A stretch of 24,840 nt of DNA, from NCBI RefSeq assembly GCF_031846515.1, contig NZ_JAVRHO010000035.1:1-24840 (forward strand). The letters run 5' to 3'. Positions 1 through 7,378 of this stretch are shown one piece after another (positions within the stretch are counted from its first letter, which is position 1; each line of letters opens with the position of its first letter). This stretch comes from Autumnicola lenta. GTDB lineage: Bacteria > Bacteroidota > Bacteroidia > Flavobacteriales > Flavobacteriaceae. The position numbers were made by a program, and so were the translations under genes. The notes beneath the pieces are model-generated. The model saw only the letters and a list, made by a program, of their open reading frames with translations, searched no databases and was not told where the DNA came from.

Positions 1-40
1 CTAAATAAACTTCAGTTAGTTGAGCTGAATTTGAAATTAA

Positions 41-77
41 AAAATCCCGTTCTGAATATTAAGAGCGGGATTTTTTT
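41..77 (+). terminator. Rho-independent terminator of a gene left of the window
   Basis: The arms AAATCCCGTTCT and AAGAGCGGGATTT pair with one G-T wobble around a short loop and run into a tract of seven T. This is a classical intrinsic terminator reading rightward. The gene it ends lies outside the window; stop codons at positions 2-7 may belong to it. Confidence 0.8.
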
Positions 78-170
78 GTTTCTACTTCATCTGAAACTTC
101 GGAAAAAAAATTATATTTTACTCCCTATACCTACAAGTTTTTTAAAGTCTTGCAGGATAAACTGGTAATT

Positions 171-198
171 TCAGAAATTAAAAGATTCTAATTTCTGA
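171..198. repeat. Perfect 10-bp inverted repeat upstream of the pseudouridine synthase
   Basis: TCAGAAATTA at 171-180 is mirrored by TAATTTCTGA at 189-198 with an 8-nt spacer. No T-run follows, so it is not an obvious terminator. It could be an operator or an mRNA hairpin; no function can be assigned. The rest of 80-300 contains no ORF I would support. Confidence 0.4.
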
Positions 199-278
199 TT
201 ATCGGGATTTGCTTTATAGAAAAATTACCCGGATTTTTGAACTGAAATATTTTCCAGGCACTTTTAGGCCGATGCCCA

Positions 279-297
279 AAAATGCCAATTATCGATC
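279..297 (+). repeat. Copy 1 of dispersed 19-bp motif
   Basis: AAAATGCCAATTATCGATC ends three bases before the first ATG of the pseudouridine synthase. It is the same motif that occurs five more times between 18520 and 19715, always on the plus strand. Two positions differ from the consensus AAAATGGCAATTATCGACC. Confidence 0.6.
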
Positions 298-300
298 TAT

Positions 301-885
301 ATGCTGAAGATGCACAGCCATTTGAAATTATATAAACCCTACGGATATTTAAGTCAGTTTATTACCAACGAAAAGCCGCGAAAGAAGAATAAAAAGCTTC
401 TTGGAGAACTCTTTGATTTTCCTGAAGGCACTATGTCTATAGGACGGCTGGACCAGGACTCTGAAGGTCTGCTTTTACTGACTACAGATGGTAAAGTGAG
501 TGCAGAAGTAACCGGAAAAAAGGTGGAAAAGGAATATTTTGTGCAGGTAGACGGACAAATTTCCGAAGAAGCTGTGGAAGCGCTTCGTGAGGGCGTGGAA
601 ATTAGCATAAACGGAAATAAGTACCAGACGCTGCCTTCAAAAGCACAAATATTAAGCGAGAAACCGGTCTTTCCTGAAAGAACTAAAAAGATCAGAGACG
701 AACGTCATGGCCCGACTAGCTGGATTTCGGTCACACTTACAGAAGGCAAATTTCGGCAGGTAAAGAAAATGACTGCCGCTGTAGGATTTCCTACGCTTAG
801 ACTGGTAAGGGTAAGAATCGGCAACGAAAAGCTTGAAAATATGCAACCGGGACAGGTAGTGAAAAAAGCCAATTTTCGGCTTTAG
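301..885 (+). CDS. rluE: 23S rRNA pseudouridine synthase, RluE type (RsuA/RluE family)
   Basis: The protein converts a uridine in large-subunit rRNA to pseudouridine; RluE of E. coli acts on U2457 of 23S rRNA, and the site here is inferred by family. The family signature GRLDQDSEGLLLLTTDG covers residues 48-64, with catalytic Asp51. The N-terminal KPYGYLSQF stretch and the C-terminal EGKFRQVKKMTAAVGFPTLRLVRVRIG block are typical; there is no S4 domain, as in RluE. Length 194 aa is normal. Two starts are possible, ATG 301 and ATG 310; the second gives MHSHLKLYKPYG, which resembles relatives better. The gene stands alone, and its stop codon overlaps the end of a ggt remnant on the other strand. 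RsuA/RluB-type specificity cannot be fully excluded, but the absence of S4 favours RluE. Confidence 0.85.
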   Translation: MLKMHSHLKLYKPYGYLSQFITNEKPRKKNKKLLGELFDFPEGTMSIGRLDQDSEGLLLLTTDGKVSAEVTGKKVEKEYFVQVDGQISEEAVEALREGVEISINGNKYQTLPSKAQILSEKPVFPERTKKIRDERHGPTSWISVTLTEGKFRQVKKMTAAVGFPTLRLVRVRIGNEKLENMQPGQVVKKANFRL

Positions 886-1355
886 TGACCTACAGCTTTA
901 CCAGTAATAATTCCGCCGTTTTCCTTCATATAATCAACAATAAACTTCGCTGTTTTACCCTGATAAAAACCCGCAGCACCTTCCTTCTGAATTCTTTTGA
1001 GTGTTTTTGCCAAATCCGGCTGCTTCAGGATTTCTTCCGGCTGATAAGCTTTTGTTCCCTTCTTCAGAAAAACATTTGCAGTTGAAAAATATTTCTCTTT
1101 ATTATTCAATAGCATTTCAGAAAATGAAATCATACTTCGGCTGAACGGAAAACCATTTTCAGCTAAATTTATAGCCGGTTCCAGGAGCTGTTTCCAGGAT
1201 AAATTGCCAAATTTCTGATGAGCCAGAAACAGGCCCGCAACCGTGCCCAAAACTCCTACAGACAAAAGCCCTTCGTGATTGGAGTTATCCTTAATTTTAC
1301 CATTTTCGTCCAGAAACATGTCTTTGCTCGCCGCCAATAGTGCTTTTTCCGAAAG
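882..1355 (-). pseudogene. ggt: Gamma-glutamyltransferase remnant, truncated at both ends
   Basis: The reading frame encodes about 150 residues matching only an internal part of the gamma-glutamyltranspeptidase precursor, a periplasmic enzyme normally near 560 aa. Recognisable landmarks are AASKDMFLDENG, SVGVLGTVAGLFLAHQKFG, QLLEPAINLAENGFPFSR, GAAGFYQGKTAK and ENGGIIT. The N-terminal signal sequence and first third are absent: family-like sequence (SEKALLAAS) is preceded by an in-frame TAA at 1356-1358. The autocatalytic Thr and the whole small subunit are absent: after GGIIT the sequence diverges and stops at TAA 884-882, overlapping the stop of rluE. The only usable start is TTG at 1337. 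A functional enzyme is not possible; this is most likely what remains after a deletion. Confidence 0.82.
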
Positions 1356-1581
1356 TTAATAGCAGTTTGCACTCCCTGACTAGAGTAAGATAAAATAAAT
1401 TTGAGACTGAGAGTTAAAAATGTACTGTTTCAGATGATCAAACAGCAAAATATTAATTGTTATACTCATAGATTTAACTAAAGAAATTCTGAAGAAATTC
1501 TGTCATTTCAAAAAAAACCATTTTTTCTGCGTAACATTTTCAGACCATTGTATCTAAAAAGAAACATTAAAACTTTTAGAT

Positions 1582-2427
1582 ATGAAAAACTTAAAAATTT
1601 ATTCCGGATTATTACTTTTATTACTTGGGCTGAGCCTGAATGCCCAGGAAAGTTTCCGCGTGGAAAAAACCGGAAACGGACAACCTATTTTACTTTTTCC
1701 AGGCTTTGCCTCTACTTCAGAAGTATTTAAGGAAATTATCGATACTTTATCAGAAGATTACGAAGTGCACGCTTTTACTTTTGCAGGATTTGGAGATGTC
1801 CCTCCCATCAAATTTCCGTGGTTGCCTCAAATAAAAGACGATCTTAAAAGGTACGTAACAGAAAATAATTTACATGAGCCCATTATTATAGGCCACAGTA
1901 TGGGTGGAACCCTGGGTTTATGGCTGGCATCTGAAGATCCCGGGTATTCACAATTAGTTCTTATAGATGCCCTCCCCGCAATGGGAGCGTTAATGATGCC
2001 AAATTATAACAGCGAAAATATTGTATATGAGTCTGCCTATAATCAACAAATGTTGACCATGAATAACGAAGAGTTCCGAAAAACGGTAGAACAAATGGTA
2101 GCCGGGATGAGTGTAGATTCCGGCAAACACGATCAAATAGCTGATATGATGCTACAAAGCGATCAAAAAACATTTGTTTACGGATATACGGATTTGCTGA
2201 AGCTGGACTTAAGGCAAGCAATAGAAAAAATTAAAACTCCGGTTACAATTCTTGCCGCCACGCATCCTTATGGCCGGGAAACCGCAGAATTAAATTATAA
2301 AAAGCAATATGAACACCTCAAGAACTACACTCTTATTTTTGCAGATGGCGCCGGCCATTTTGTAATGTACGATAAACCGCAATGGTTCTTAGAGCAAATT
2401 CACTCGACTTTGGGCAGCAATGAATAA
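1582..2427 (+). CDS. Secreted alpha/beta-hydrolase
   Basis: Residues 1-21 form a Sec signal peptide (hydrophobic LLLLLGLSL, cleavage after LNA). The mature part is an alpha/beta-hydrolase: strand plus oxyanion region ILLFPGFAST near residue 36, nucleophile elbow GHSMGG with Ser106, and the catalytic His at 259 in DGAGHFVMYDKP. The acid residue is not obvious; the expected position reads LAATHPYG. The substrate cannot be predicted (esterase or lipase-like). The last eight bases overlap the start of the ECF sigma factor gene, so the two are translationally coupled, which suggests the hydrolase belongs to the response controlled by that sigma factor. The 226 bases upstream (1356-1581) hold no gene and no clear promoter. 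Confidence 0.85.
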   Translation: MKNLKIYSGLLLLLLGLSLNAQESFRVEKTGNGQPILLFPGFASTSEVFKEIIDTLSEDYEVHAFTFAGFGDVPPIKFPWLPQIKDDLKRYVTENNLHEPIIIGHSMGGTLGLWLASEDPGYSQLVLIDALPAMGALMMPNYNSENIVYESAYNQQMLTMNNEEFRKTVEQMVAGMSVDSGKHDQIADMMLQSDQKTFVYGYTDLLKLDLRQAIEKIKTPVTILAATHPYGRETAELNYKKQYEHLKNYTLIFADGAGHFVMYDKPQWFLEQIHSTLGSNE

Positions 2428-2905
2428 CGAAGTATATTTTAACAGGATCTTTGAAGAAAATTATCCCAGGGTTATGGGGCTTTGTTTTGGGTACGTGAGC
2501 GGGAATGAAGACCTGGCAAAAGATTTAGCCCAGGAAGTTTTTTTAAAAGTTTGGCAAAACCTGAACAATTTTAAAGGGGAATCTAAAATTGCTACCTGGA
2601 TATATAGAATTACGGTAAACACCTGTTTGCAGGAATTACGGCGAAAAAACCACGTGAGTTTAAAGATAGATATGGCCGCCGAAGTCACAGCGAATCAAAA
2701 CGAAAAGGAGAGCCGGTTTGCCGAAATGTACCGTTGTATTAACAAACTATCCCCGGAGAATAAATCTATAATTCTTTTGGAATTGGAAGAGGTACCCCAG
2801 CAGGAAATTGCCAATATTATTGGAATAAGCCATCGGGCAGTCAGAACCCGAATTCACAGGATAAAAGAACAACTTTCAAAATGTGTTTACAATGAACAAC
2901 TTTAG
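2420..2905 (+). CDS. ECF-family RNA polymerase sigma factor
   Basis: A 161-aa extracytoplasmic-function sigma factor. Region 2 spans about residues 5-77 (FNRIFEENYPRVMGLCFGY, then DLAQEVFLKVWQNL and the core-binding/-10 recognition stretch TWIYRITVNTCLQELRR). Region 4 spans about 100-155 (INKLSPENKSIILLELEEV, then helix-turn-helix QQEIANIIGISHRAVRTRIHRIKEQL). It directs RNA polymerase to its own promoter set. The start overlaps the hydrolase by 8 nt and the end overlaps the following membrane protein by 14 nt, so three genes form one transcription unit. The downstream protein is in the position of an anti-sigma factor, but does not look like a typical one. Confidence 0.92.
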   Translation: MNNEVYFNRIFEENYPRVMGLCFGYVSGNEDLAKDLAQEVFLKVWQNLNNFKGESKIATWIYRITVNTCLQELRRKNHVSLKIDMAAEVTANQNEKESRFAEMYRCINKLSPENKSIILLELEEVPQQEIANIIGISHRAVRTRIHRIKEQLSKCVYNEQL

Positions 2906-3470
2906 CGATATCAAAAAACAATGGCAAAGACGCGAAGTCTCTTTAGAACCTGAAACAGGAGTTAAGGACATTATTAAGAAATCAAAATACCTTCAGAAAA
3001 AACAACGGATAGGTCAGGTGGTATTAAGTGTTACTGTGGCTATCTTAGTCCTGTTCTTCTTTTACATTTCAGCTTATAAAAATAGTGAAGTTTTCCATGG
3101 GTTAGGAATCATGATAGGAAGCCTGGTGATAAGGATATGTCTAGAATATTTTAGCAGGACAAAATTAAAAAAATTACCAAGCTATCGTAATATGAATTAT
3201 TACAACCAACAGCTTATTAGCTACTATCAAAACAGGAAATACCTTCATTCTTTAATAACCCCGTTACTTTTTGCAGCTTATGTTGCTGGTTTTTTGATGT
3301 TATTGCCTTCATTTAAAGAAGGTCTTTCTCCGGGATTTTATACCTATATCTTATTTTCTTCCGGATTTGTATTTTTGTTCTTAGCAGTATTTATTGCCAT
3401 ACAAATTAGAGAAGAGTTAAGAATATTAAAAGATTTAAAGGAGGAAATCAAAAGCATAGATCCAGCTTAG
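2892..3470 (+). CDS. Membrane protein coupled to ECF sigma factor, possible anti-sigma or accessory protein
   Basis: The protein has about 192 residues from ATG 2892; a GTG at 2883 would add three. A soluble N-terminal part of about 40 residues (NNFSDIKKQWQRREV onward) is followed by two pairs of transmembrane helices: VVLSVTVAILVLFFFYISAY and GIMIGSLVIRICLEYF, then a charged loop, then LITPLLFAAYVAGFLMLLP and ILFSSGFVFLFLAVFIAIQI, ending in a charged tail. The soluble N-terminus followed by membrane helices and the 14-nt overlap with the sigma gene fit a membrane-bound regulator of that sigma factor. No zinc-binding His-Cys anti-sigma motif is seen, so this role is inferred from position only. 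Confidence 0.75.
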   Translation: MNNFSDIKKQWQRREVSLEPETGVKDIIKKSKYLQKKQRIGQVVLSVTVAILVLFFFYISAYKNSEVFHGLGIMIGSLVIRICLEYFSRTKLKKLPSYRNMNYYNQQLISYYQNRKYLHSLITPLLFAAYVAGFLMLLPSFKEGLSPGFYTYILFSSGFVFLFLAVFIAIQIREELRILKDLKEEIKSIDPA

Positions 3471-3491
3471 ACCATCCACTTCAGAAAGCCG

Positions 3492-3517
3492 AAAAAGCCG
3501 CAAAAATGCGGCTTTTT
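3492..3517 (+). terminator. Intrinsic terminator of the hydrolase-sigma-membrane protein operon
   Basis: AAAAAGCCGCA and TGCGGCTTTTT form a perfect 11-bp stem with loop AAAA. The A/T ends make it usable on both strands, so it may also stop transcription of the convergent DUF4252 operon. Confidence 0.85.
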
Positions 3518-3538
3518 AATTCAGATATTTTCTGAATA

Positions 3539-4141
3539 TTATTCTATCGTATCCATTTCCACGTTAAGTGAATCCATTTGAATTTCAGAAGAATCAGCCA
3601 TGTTATTACCTTCCCCAAAAATTTCTCCAAGGCCGCTTAGTCCATCCAGGTTTACGTCTCCTTCGTCCATACTCTTTAATAACTTAAGCAAACTGGAAGG
3701 GTTCATATCCTCACCAAGTACGCGTGCAACACCCATTCCTTTGGAATTGTCGTATCCAAAAACAATAAATTCGTCGATCGCTTCTTCATCTCCGGTGAAG
3801 TAGACCTCTGCCCCACGTTCTCCTGATCCATATTTTATTAATAACTGGTAGTCTTCATCATTTAAAATTTCTTCAAGTTCTGATTTTTCGGTAATAAATT
3901 TTTCATTTCCTTCTTTAATCGGATAAGCAAGCACATTTACCTTCTTAACTGTAGCCAGCGTAGCACGTTGGTCTTCGTTTAAAGACTCATTATTTGCAAA
4001 CATACTTACTGGAAGATCTATCGCCAGAAACTCCTTATCACTCTGGTTAGCTACATAGTATTCCTGGAGCGTGGGCTCATTATTACAGGAAAAGCAGGTA
4101 AGAACCACTGCCAGACAGCTTATAATTTTTAATATTTTCAT
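3539..4141 (-). CDS. DUF4252 lipoprotein
   Basis: A 200-aa protein with a lipoprotein signal ending at Cys19 (VLTCFSCNNE). The mature part is recognised as DUF4252: a region around residues 40-130 with EFLAIDLPVSMF, VKKVNVLAYPI, and YQLLIKYGSGERGAEVYFTG, followed by a stretch LGEDMNPSSLLKLLKSM. The C-terminal 35 residues are acidic and low in complexity. The function of DUF4252 is unknown. It is the last gene of a four-gene minus-strand unit with ECF sigma factor, anti-sigma candidate and a second DUF4252 protein; only 10 nt separate it from the latter. It probably acts at the cell envelope and is likely a product or modulator of this sigma pathway. Confidence 0.85.
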   Translation of the reverse strand: MKILKIISCLAVVLTCFSCNNEPTLQEYYVANQSDKEFLAIDLPVSMFANNESLNEDQRATLATVKKVNVLAYPIKEGNEKFITEKSELEEILNDEDYQLLIKYGSGERGAEVYFTGDEEAIDEFIVFGYDNSKGMGVARVLGEDMNPSSLLKLLKSMDEGDVNLDGLSGLGEIFGEGNNMADSSEIQMDSLNVEMDTIE

Positions 4142-4151
4142 GATTATTGGA

Positions 4152-4679
4152 TTAAGATTTCTTGTTTACATTTTTCAATTCTTCGGCACCTGGTACTTTC
4201 AGGTCTGATGCTAATTTTGATAGCTGGGAAAGATCAATTTCTCCTGTGATTTTTACAATCATAGACATTGCATCTGCTCCGCCTTCACTTTCCATAAACA
4301 TAAATAACTCGCTCACAGAAGTGTCATTTTTCCCCGGCCTGGAATAGAATTTAATCGTTTTTCCGTCTTCTGTAACTCTCATTAACTGTTCAAGGGAACC
4401 TTTTTTAAGATACGCAGTCACGTCGTTGTTCATCTGTGATCTAACGTTACCATCTTTGGTGGTAAACATTTTTATTTCATTTAGATTTTCAATTAATCTA
4501 AGGTATTGTTGAGCTTCGGGATCACTGTCACTAAGATCCAGATCTGCCAGCATCTTAAACATTTTGCTGGTCATTACCACGCCATCGACTCCTTTCATTC
4601 CGTCGTACTTTTCAAAAGACTGTGCATTACCACAGACGAAGTTTAATGTCGATACTATTAAAAAGATAATTGCTTTCAT
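4152..4679 (-). CDS. Secreted DUF4252 protein
   Basis: A 175-aa protein with a Sec signal peptide (cleavage near CGNAQ-SF) and no lipobox Cys at the cleavage site. DUF4252 features: MTSKMFKMLADLDL, a region LIENLNEIKMFTTKDGNV, YLKKGSLEQLMRVTEDGKTIKFY, and the C-terminal MSMIVKITGEIDLSQLSKL, which resembles the C-terminal element LLKLLKSMDEGDVNL of its neighbour. The two DUF4252 genes are therefore probably ancient duplicates, one soluble and periplasmic, one lipid-anchored. Biochemical function is unknown. It starts 5 nt after the anti-sigma candidate, within the same operon. Confidence 0.85.
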   Translation of the reverse strand: MKAIIFLIVSTLNFVCGNAQSFEKYDGMKGVDGVVMTSKMFKMLADLDLSDSDPEAQQYLRLIENLNEIKMFTTKDGNVRSQMNNDVTAYLKKGSLEQLMRVTEDGKTIKFYSRPGKNDTSVSELFMFMESEGGADAMSMIVKITGEIDLSQLSKLASDLKVPGAEELKNVNKKS

Positions 4680-4684
4680 TGTTT

Positions 4685-5146
4685 TTATTGTTTTAGATTG
4701 ATAAATTTATTCGCGCTATTAATTTCTTTTAAGTGTACAAGCTCTTCTTTCCCGTCGTTCATGTATTCTGAAACAAGCAAAAGTGTTCGTTTCGCCTGCA
4801 GGTAAGCTTCTTCCTGCTCTGCTGTCATTACGATGTCATTATTTTCACCGCCTGCATTATAAGAAGGGTTATTCTGATAAACAAAAAGTCCCAGAGCAAG
4901 CACAATGGTGGCTGCAATTGCCATCCAGGTATAATTCTTTTGTGGTGTCCCAATAGGCTTTTTCCCCTGGTAGGTCTCCTTTTTGACTTCCGCTGTGTAG
5001 CCAAAGATTATGCGGTAGGGTTCCAGATGAGAAGGAACTGTGTGCGTACTAAAATATTCGCTCAACTTCTTTTCCTCTGCAAGGGAAGTATTCCCCTCCT
5101 CATATTGCTCTATTAATCTTTCAACTTCTCTTAACTCCATAGTCAT
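4685..5146 (-). CDS. Single-span membrane protein, probable anti-sigma factor
   Basis: A 153-aa protein. The N-terminal 70 residues are soluble and helical (ELREVERLIEQYEEGNTSLA, EEKKLSEYFSTHTVPSHLEPY), resembling the cytoplasmic N-terminus of many Bacteroidota anti-sigma proteins. One transmembrane helix follows (about residues 73-89, WMAIAATIVLALGLFVY) and a short outer part of about 60 residues ends the protein. The start overlaps the end of the sigma gene by 26 nt, a spacing usual for sigma/anti-sigma pairs. Two starts are possible, ATG 5146 or ATG 5140. The anti-sigma role is inferred from topology and position; no canonical zinc motif is visible. Confidence 0.8.
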   Translation of the reverse strand: MTMELREVERLIEQYEEGNTSLAEEKKLSEYFSTHTVPSHLEPYRIIFGYTAEVKKETYQGKKPIGTPQKNYTWMAIAATIVLALGLFVYQNNPSYNAGGENNDIVMTAEQEEAYLQAKRTLLLVSEYMNDGKEELVHLKEINSANKFINLKQ

Positions 5147-5636
5147 GTTTCTTCGTTAAACTTTCCCTTATTTTTTTTCTTGCCCTGGATAATGCAACTC
5201 TAATTGCTGTACATTCCATTCCGACGATTTCCGAAATTTCTTCAAATTCATATTGCTCTACATCCCTAAGCTGAAATATTATTTGTTGTTGCTCAGGAAG
5301 ATCTTTTATGATTCTCTCCACCCAGGAGAGTTCATCCCTGACTTCCATTTCCTTCTGAAGAGAAATTGAATTGCTCTCATAATTTTGATGAACAATCCTC
5401 AGGTTATTATTATATTTTAACTTTAACTGGTCCAGACAGTAATTTTTTGTTACCGTCATTGCATAAGCCTCTACATTGGCATACTCCTTGATCTTCTGTT
5501 TGCGATCCCATAGTTTCATCATTACTTCCTGGGTGGCATCCTCTGCTGCTTCTTTAGAGACCAGCAGCCTTAATGCCAATCTGTACATTTTGTCCCTCGA
5601 AGGATTAATTTTACTAAGGAAGTCTTGTTGTGTCAT
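5121..5636 (-). CDS. ECF-family RNA polymerase sigma factor
   Basis: A 171-aa sigma factor. Region 2 covers about residues 10-85 (RDKMYRLALRLLVSKEAAEDATQEVMMKLWDR, with the helix AYAMTVTKNYCLDQLK). Region 4 covers about 105-165 (IIKDLPEQQQIIFQLRDVEQY, helix-turn-helix EFEEISEIVGMECTAIRVALSRARKKI). It heads the unit sigma, anti-sigma, DUF4252, DUF4252. This gene order is one I know as recurrent in Flavobacteriia. It lies divergent to the S41 protease; 131 bp separate the two starts. I found no clear housekeeping promoter on the minus strand, consistent with self-activation through an unknown recognition sequence. Confidence 0.92.
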   Translation of the reverse strand: MTQQDFLSKINPSRDKMYRLALRLLVSKEAAEDATQEVMMKLWDRKQKIKEYANVEAYAMTVTKNYCLDQLKLKYNNNLRIVHQNYESNSISLQKEMEVRDELSWVERIIKDLPEQQQIIFQLRDVEQYEFEEISEIVGMECTAIRVALSRARKKIRESLTKKHDYGVKRS

Positions 5637-5707
5637 TAGCTTTTTGGTCGTTGTAAGAACCCTTACATCATTACGACGAATAGGAATTACTTTTGTTACA
5701 AGAAAAT

Positions 5708-5737
5708 TTTGATTTCAAGGGATTGTCCTTACTTTTA
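5708..5737 (+). promoter_or_regulatory. Candidate Bacteroidota promoter for the S41 protease
   Basis: TTTG at 5708-5711 is followed after 18 nt by TACTTTTA at 5730-5737, seven of eight matches to the -7 consensus TAnnTTTG. Transcription would start near 5743, about 25 nt before the ATG. A second -7-like box TACTTTTG at 5688-5695 has no partner at the right distance. Confidence 0.4.
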
Positions 5738-5767
5738 AATTCTTGAAATAGTATTAATAATAAACAT

Positions 5768-7231
5768 ATGAAAATAAACAAATTGTTTTTGCTCCTTATT
5801 TTTAGTGGAACCCTACTTACTTCCTGTGCTAAGGACGATAATGATGTGATAGATGATTCTGTTACAGTAGATCCTGAAAATTTGGATGTCGAACGTTTCG
5901 TTTACAGGGGATTGAATGAATATTATCTTTACAAAAGCGACGTACCCGAGCTGGCTAATGATCATTTTGCTCATAGAACAGAGCGTGATGAGTTTCTTGC
6001 GAGTTTTGCGACACCACAAGATCTTTTTTATGATGGTCTTCTTGCTCCACAGGATCGTTTTAGTTATATCACAGATGATTATATAGCTCTCGAAAACAGT
6101 TTTAGTGGAATTGCAACAACTACCGGAGTAGATTACAGACTCTATAGATTTTCTAATTCTGATGATTTATTTGGCGTTGTACGTTATATTATTCCAAATA
6201 GTAATGCAGATGGTCAAGGGATTAAAAGAGGTGATCTTTTCACCCGAGTTAATGGAGAAACAATAACTATAGATAACTACAGCACTTTATTAGCCAGTGA
6301 CCAGGTAACTTATCATTTGGCTTCTATTGAGGATAATACCATTTCTGAAACTTCTGAAACTGTCACCCTTACAAATGAGGTGCTTACTGAAAACCCCATC
6401 CTTATCACAAAAACCCTGGATGTTCAAGGGATGAAAGTTGGATATATCATGTATAATAGTTTTGTAGCCGACTTTGATGATGAACTGAATGCAGCTTTTA
6501 GCCAGTTAGAAGCTGAAGGAGCTACGAAATTGATTCTGGACCTTCGGTACAACGGAGGTGGTCGAGTGAGCTCGGCAACCAGAATGGCAAGTATGATTAC
6601 CGGCCAGTTTACAGGAGAAATATTTGCAAAAGAACAATGGAACCAAGAATATCAGAATTTAATAGAAACCGCCTATCCTGATCGCCTTTACAACAGGTTT
6701 ACAGAAACCGTAGATGATGGGGAACGTATAAACAGTCTTAACCTTACCGATTTGTACGTGATTACCTCATCTTCTTCGGCCTCAGCGAGTGAATTAATAA
6801 TTAATGGGCTGGATCCTTATATAGATGTTCAAAAAGTTGGAGATACCACAACCGGAAAATCCCAGGCTTCAGTCACGTTGTACGATAGTCCGGACTTTGA
6901 TCGTGAAAATGCTAATCCAGATCATACCTATGCAATCCAGCCACTGGTTTTGGAATCTGTAAATTCAAAAGATGTTTCTGTCCCTTACAACGGGATAATT
7001 CCAGACGTCGCTATTGAAGAAAATCTTTGGAACCTTGGTGTTTTAGGAGAACCTTCAGACCCTCTTCTTTCCGCAACTTTGGATCTTATTACTGGAACCA
7101 GAAGGTTTTATCCCGAAAGGAATCACAACTTTAGAGAGTTTAGTGAATCTGGACATAATGAGCTGGATTACCAGAGAATGTATATCGACGAGGTGCCACC
7201 TTCTTTAGCAAAACAATTATTTATAGATTAA
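5768..7231 (+). CDS. Lipid-anchored S41 family (C-terminal processing) protease
   Basis: A 487-aa serine protease of the S41/CTP family. Lipoprotein signal with Cys20 (LLTSCAKDDNDVID); the acidic residues after Cys resemble the lipoprotein export signal known from Flavobacterium and Capnocytophaga, so the enzyme may sit on the cell surface. A helical N-terminal part (about 38-95) precedes a PDZ-like domain (about 110-195, with IPNSNADGQGIKRGDLFTRV). The protease domain follows: LILDLRYNGGGRVSSA near 258, the nucleophile Ser339 in SSASASELI, and general base Lys364 in DTTTGKSQ; the 25-residue Ser-Lys spacing is that of characterised CTPs. Substrate is unknown. It stands alone, divergent from the sigma operon, and may or may not be under its control. 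Confidence 0.92.
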   Translation: MKINKLFLLLIFSGTLLTSCAKDDNDVIDDSVTVDPENLDVERFVYRGLNEYYLYKSDVPELANDHFAHRTERDEFLASFATPQDLFYDGLLAPQDRFSYITDDYIALENSFSGIATTTGVDYRLYRFSNSDDLFGVVRYIIPNSNADGQGIKRGDLFTRVNGETITIDNYSTLLASDQVTYHLASIEDNTISETSETVTLTNEVLTENPILITKTLDVQGMKVGYIMYNSFVADFDDELNAAFSQLEAEGATKLILDLRYNGGGRVSSATRMASMITGQFTGEIFAKEQWNQEYQNLIETAYPDRLYNRFTETVDDGERINSLNLTDLYVITSSSSASASELIINGLDPYIDVQKVGDTTTGKSQASVTLYDSPDFDRENANPDHTYAIQPLVLESVNSKDVSVPYNGIIPDVAIEENLWNLGVLGEPSDPLLSATLDLITGTRRFYPERNHNFREFSESGHNELDYQRMYIDEVPPSLAKQLFID

Positions 7232-7252
7232 TTAATCAAAATATTGTTTAAG

Positions 7253-7345
7253 AAGAGGCTGTCTACAGGTTCCCTTCGTCTAAAGTTTAAGTTATTAACC
7301 AGGAACTTTTAAAGGACGAAAATTGGAGTTTTTAGACAGCCTCTT
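7253..7345 (+). repeat. 93-bp imperfect palindrome acting as terminator or remnant of a small mobile element
   Basis: AAGAGGCTGTCTA (7253-7265) is matched exactly by TAGACAGCCTCTT (7333-7345). Inner segments also pair, for example TTCGTC (7275-7280) with GACGAA (7315-7320). A T-run follows on the plus strand, so it could end the protease transcript. The long loop and 13-bp perfect ends are more than a simple terminator needs and look like a MITE-sized element. The right arm shares TTTAGACAGCCT with the hairpin at 20335-20363. Confidence 0.6.
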
Positions 7346-7378
7346 TTTTATTTTCAATTTTTTCAGCGAAAAATATGT

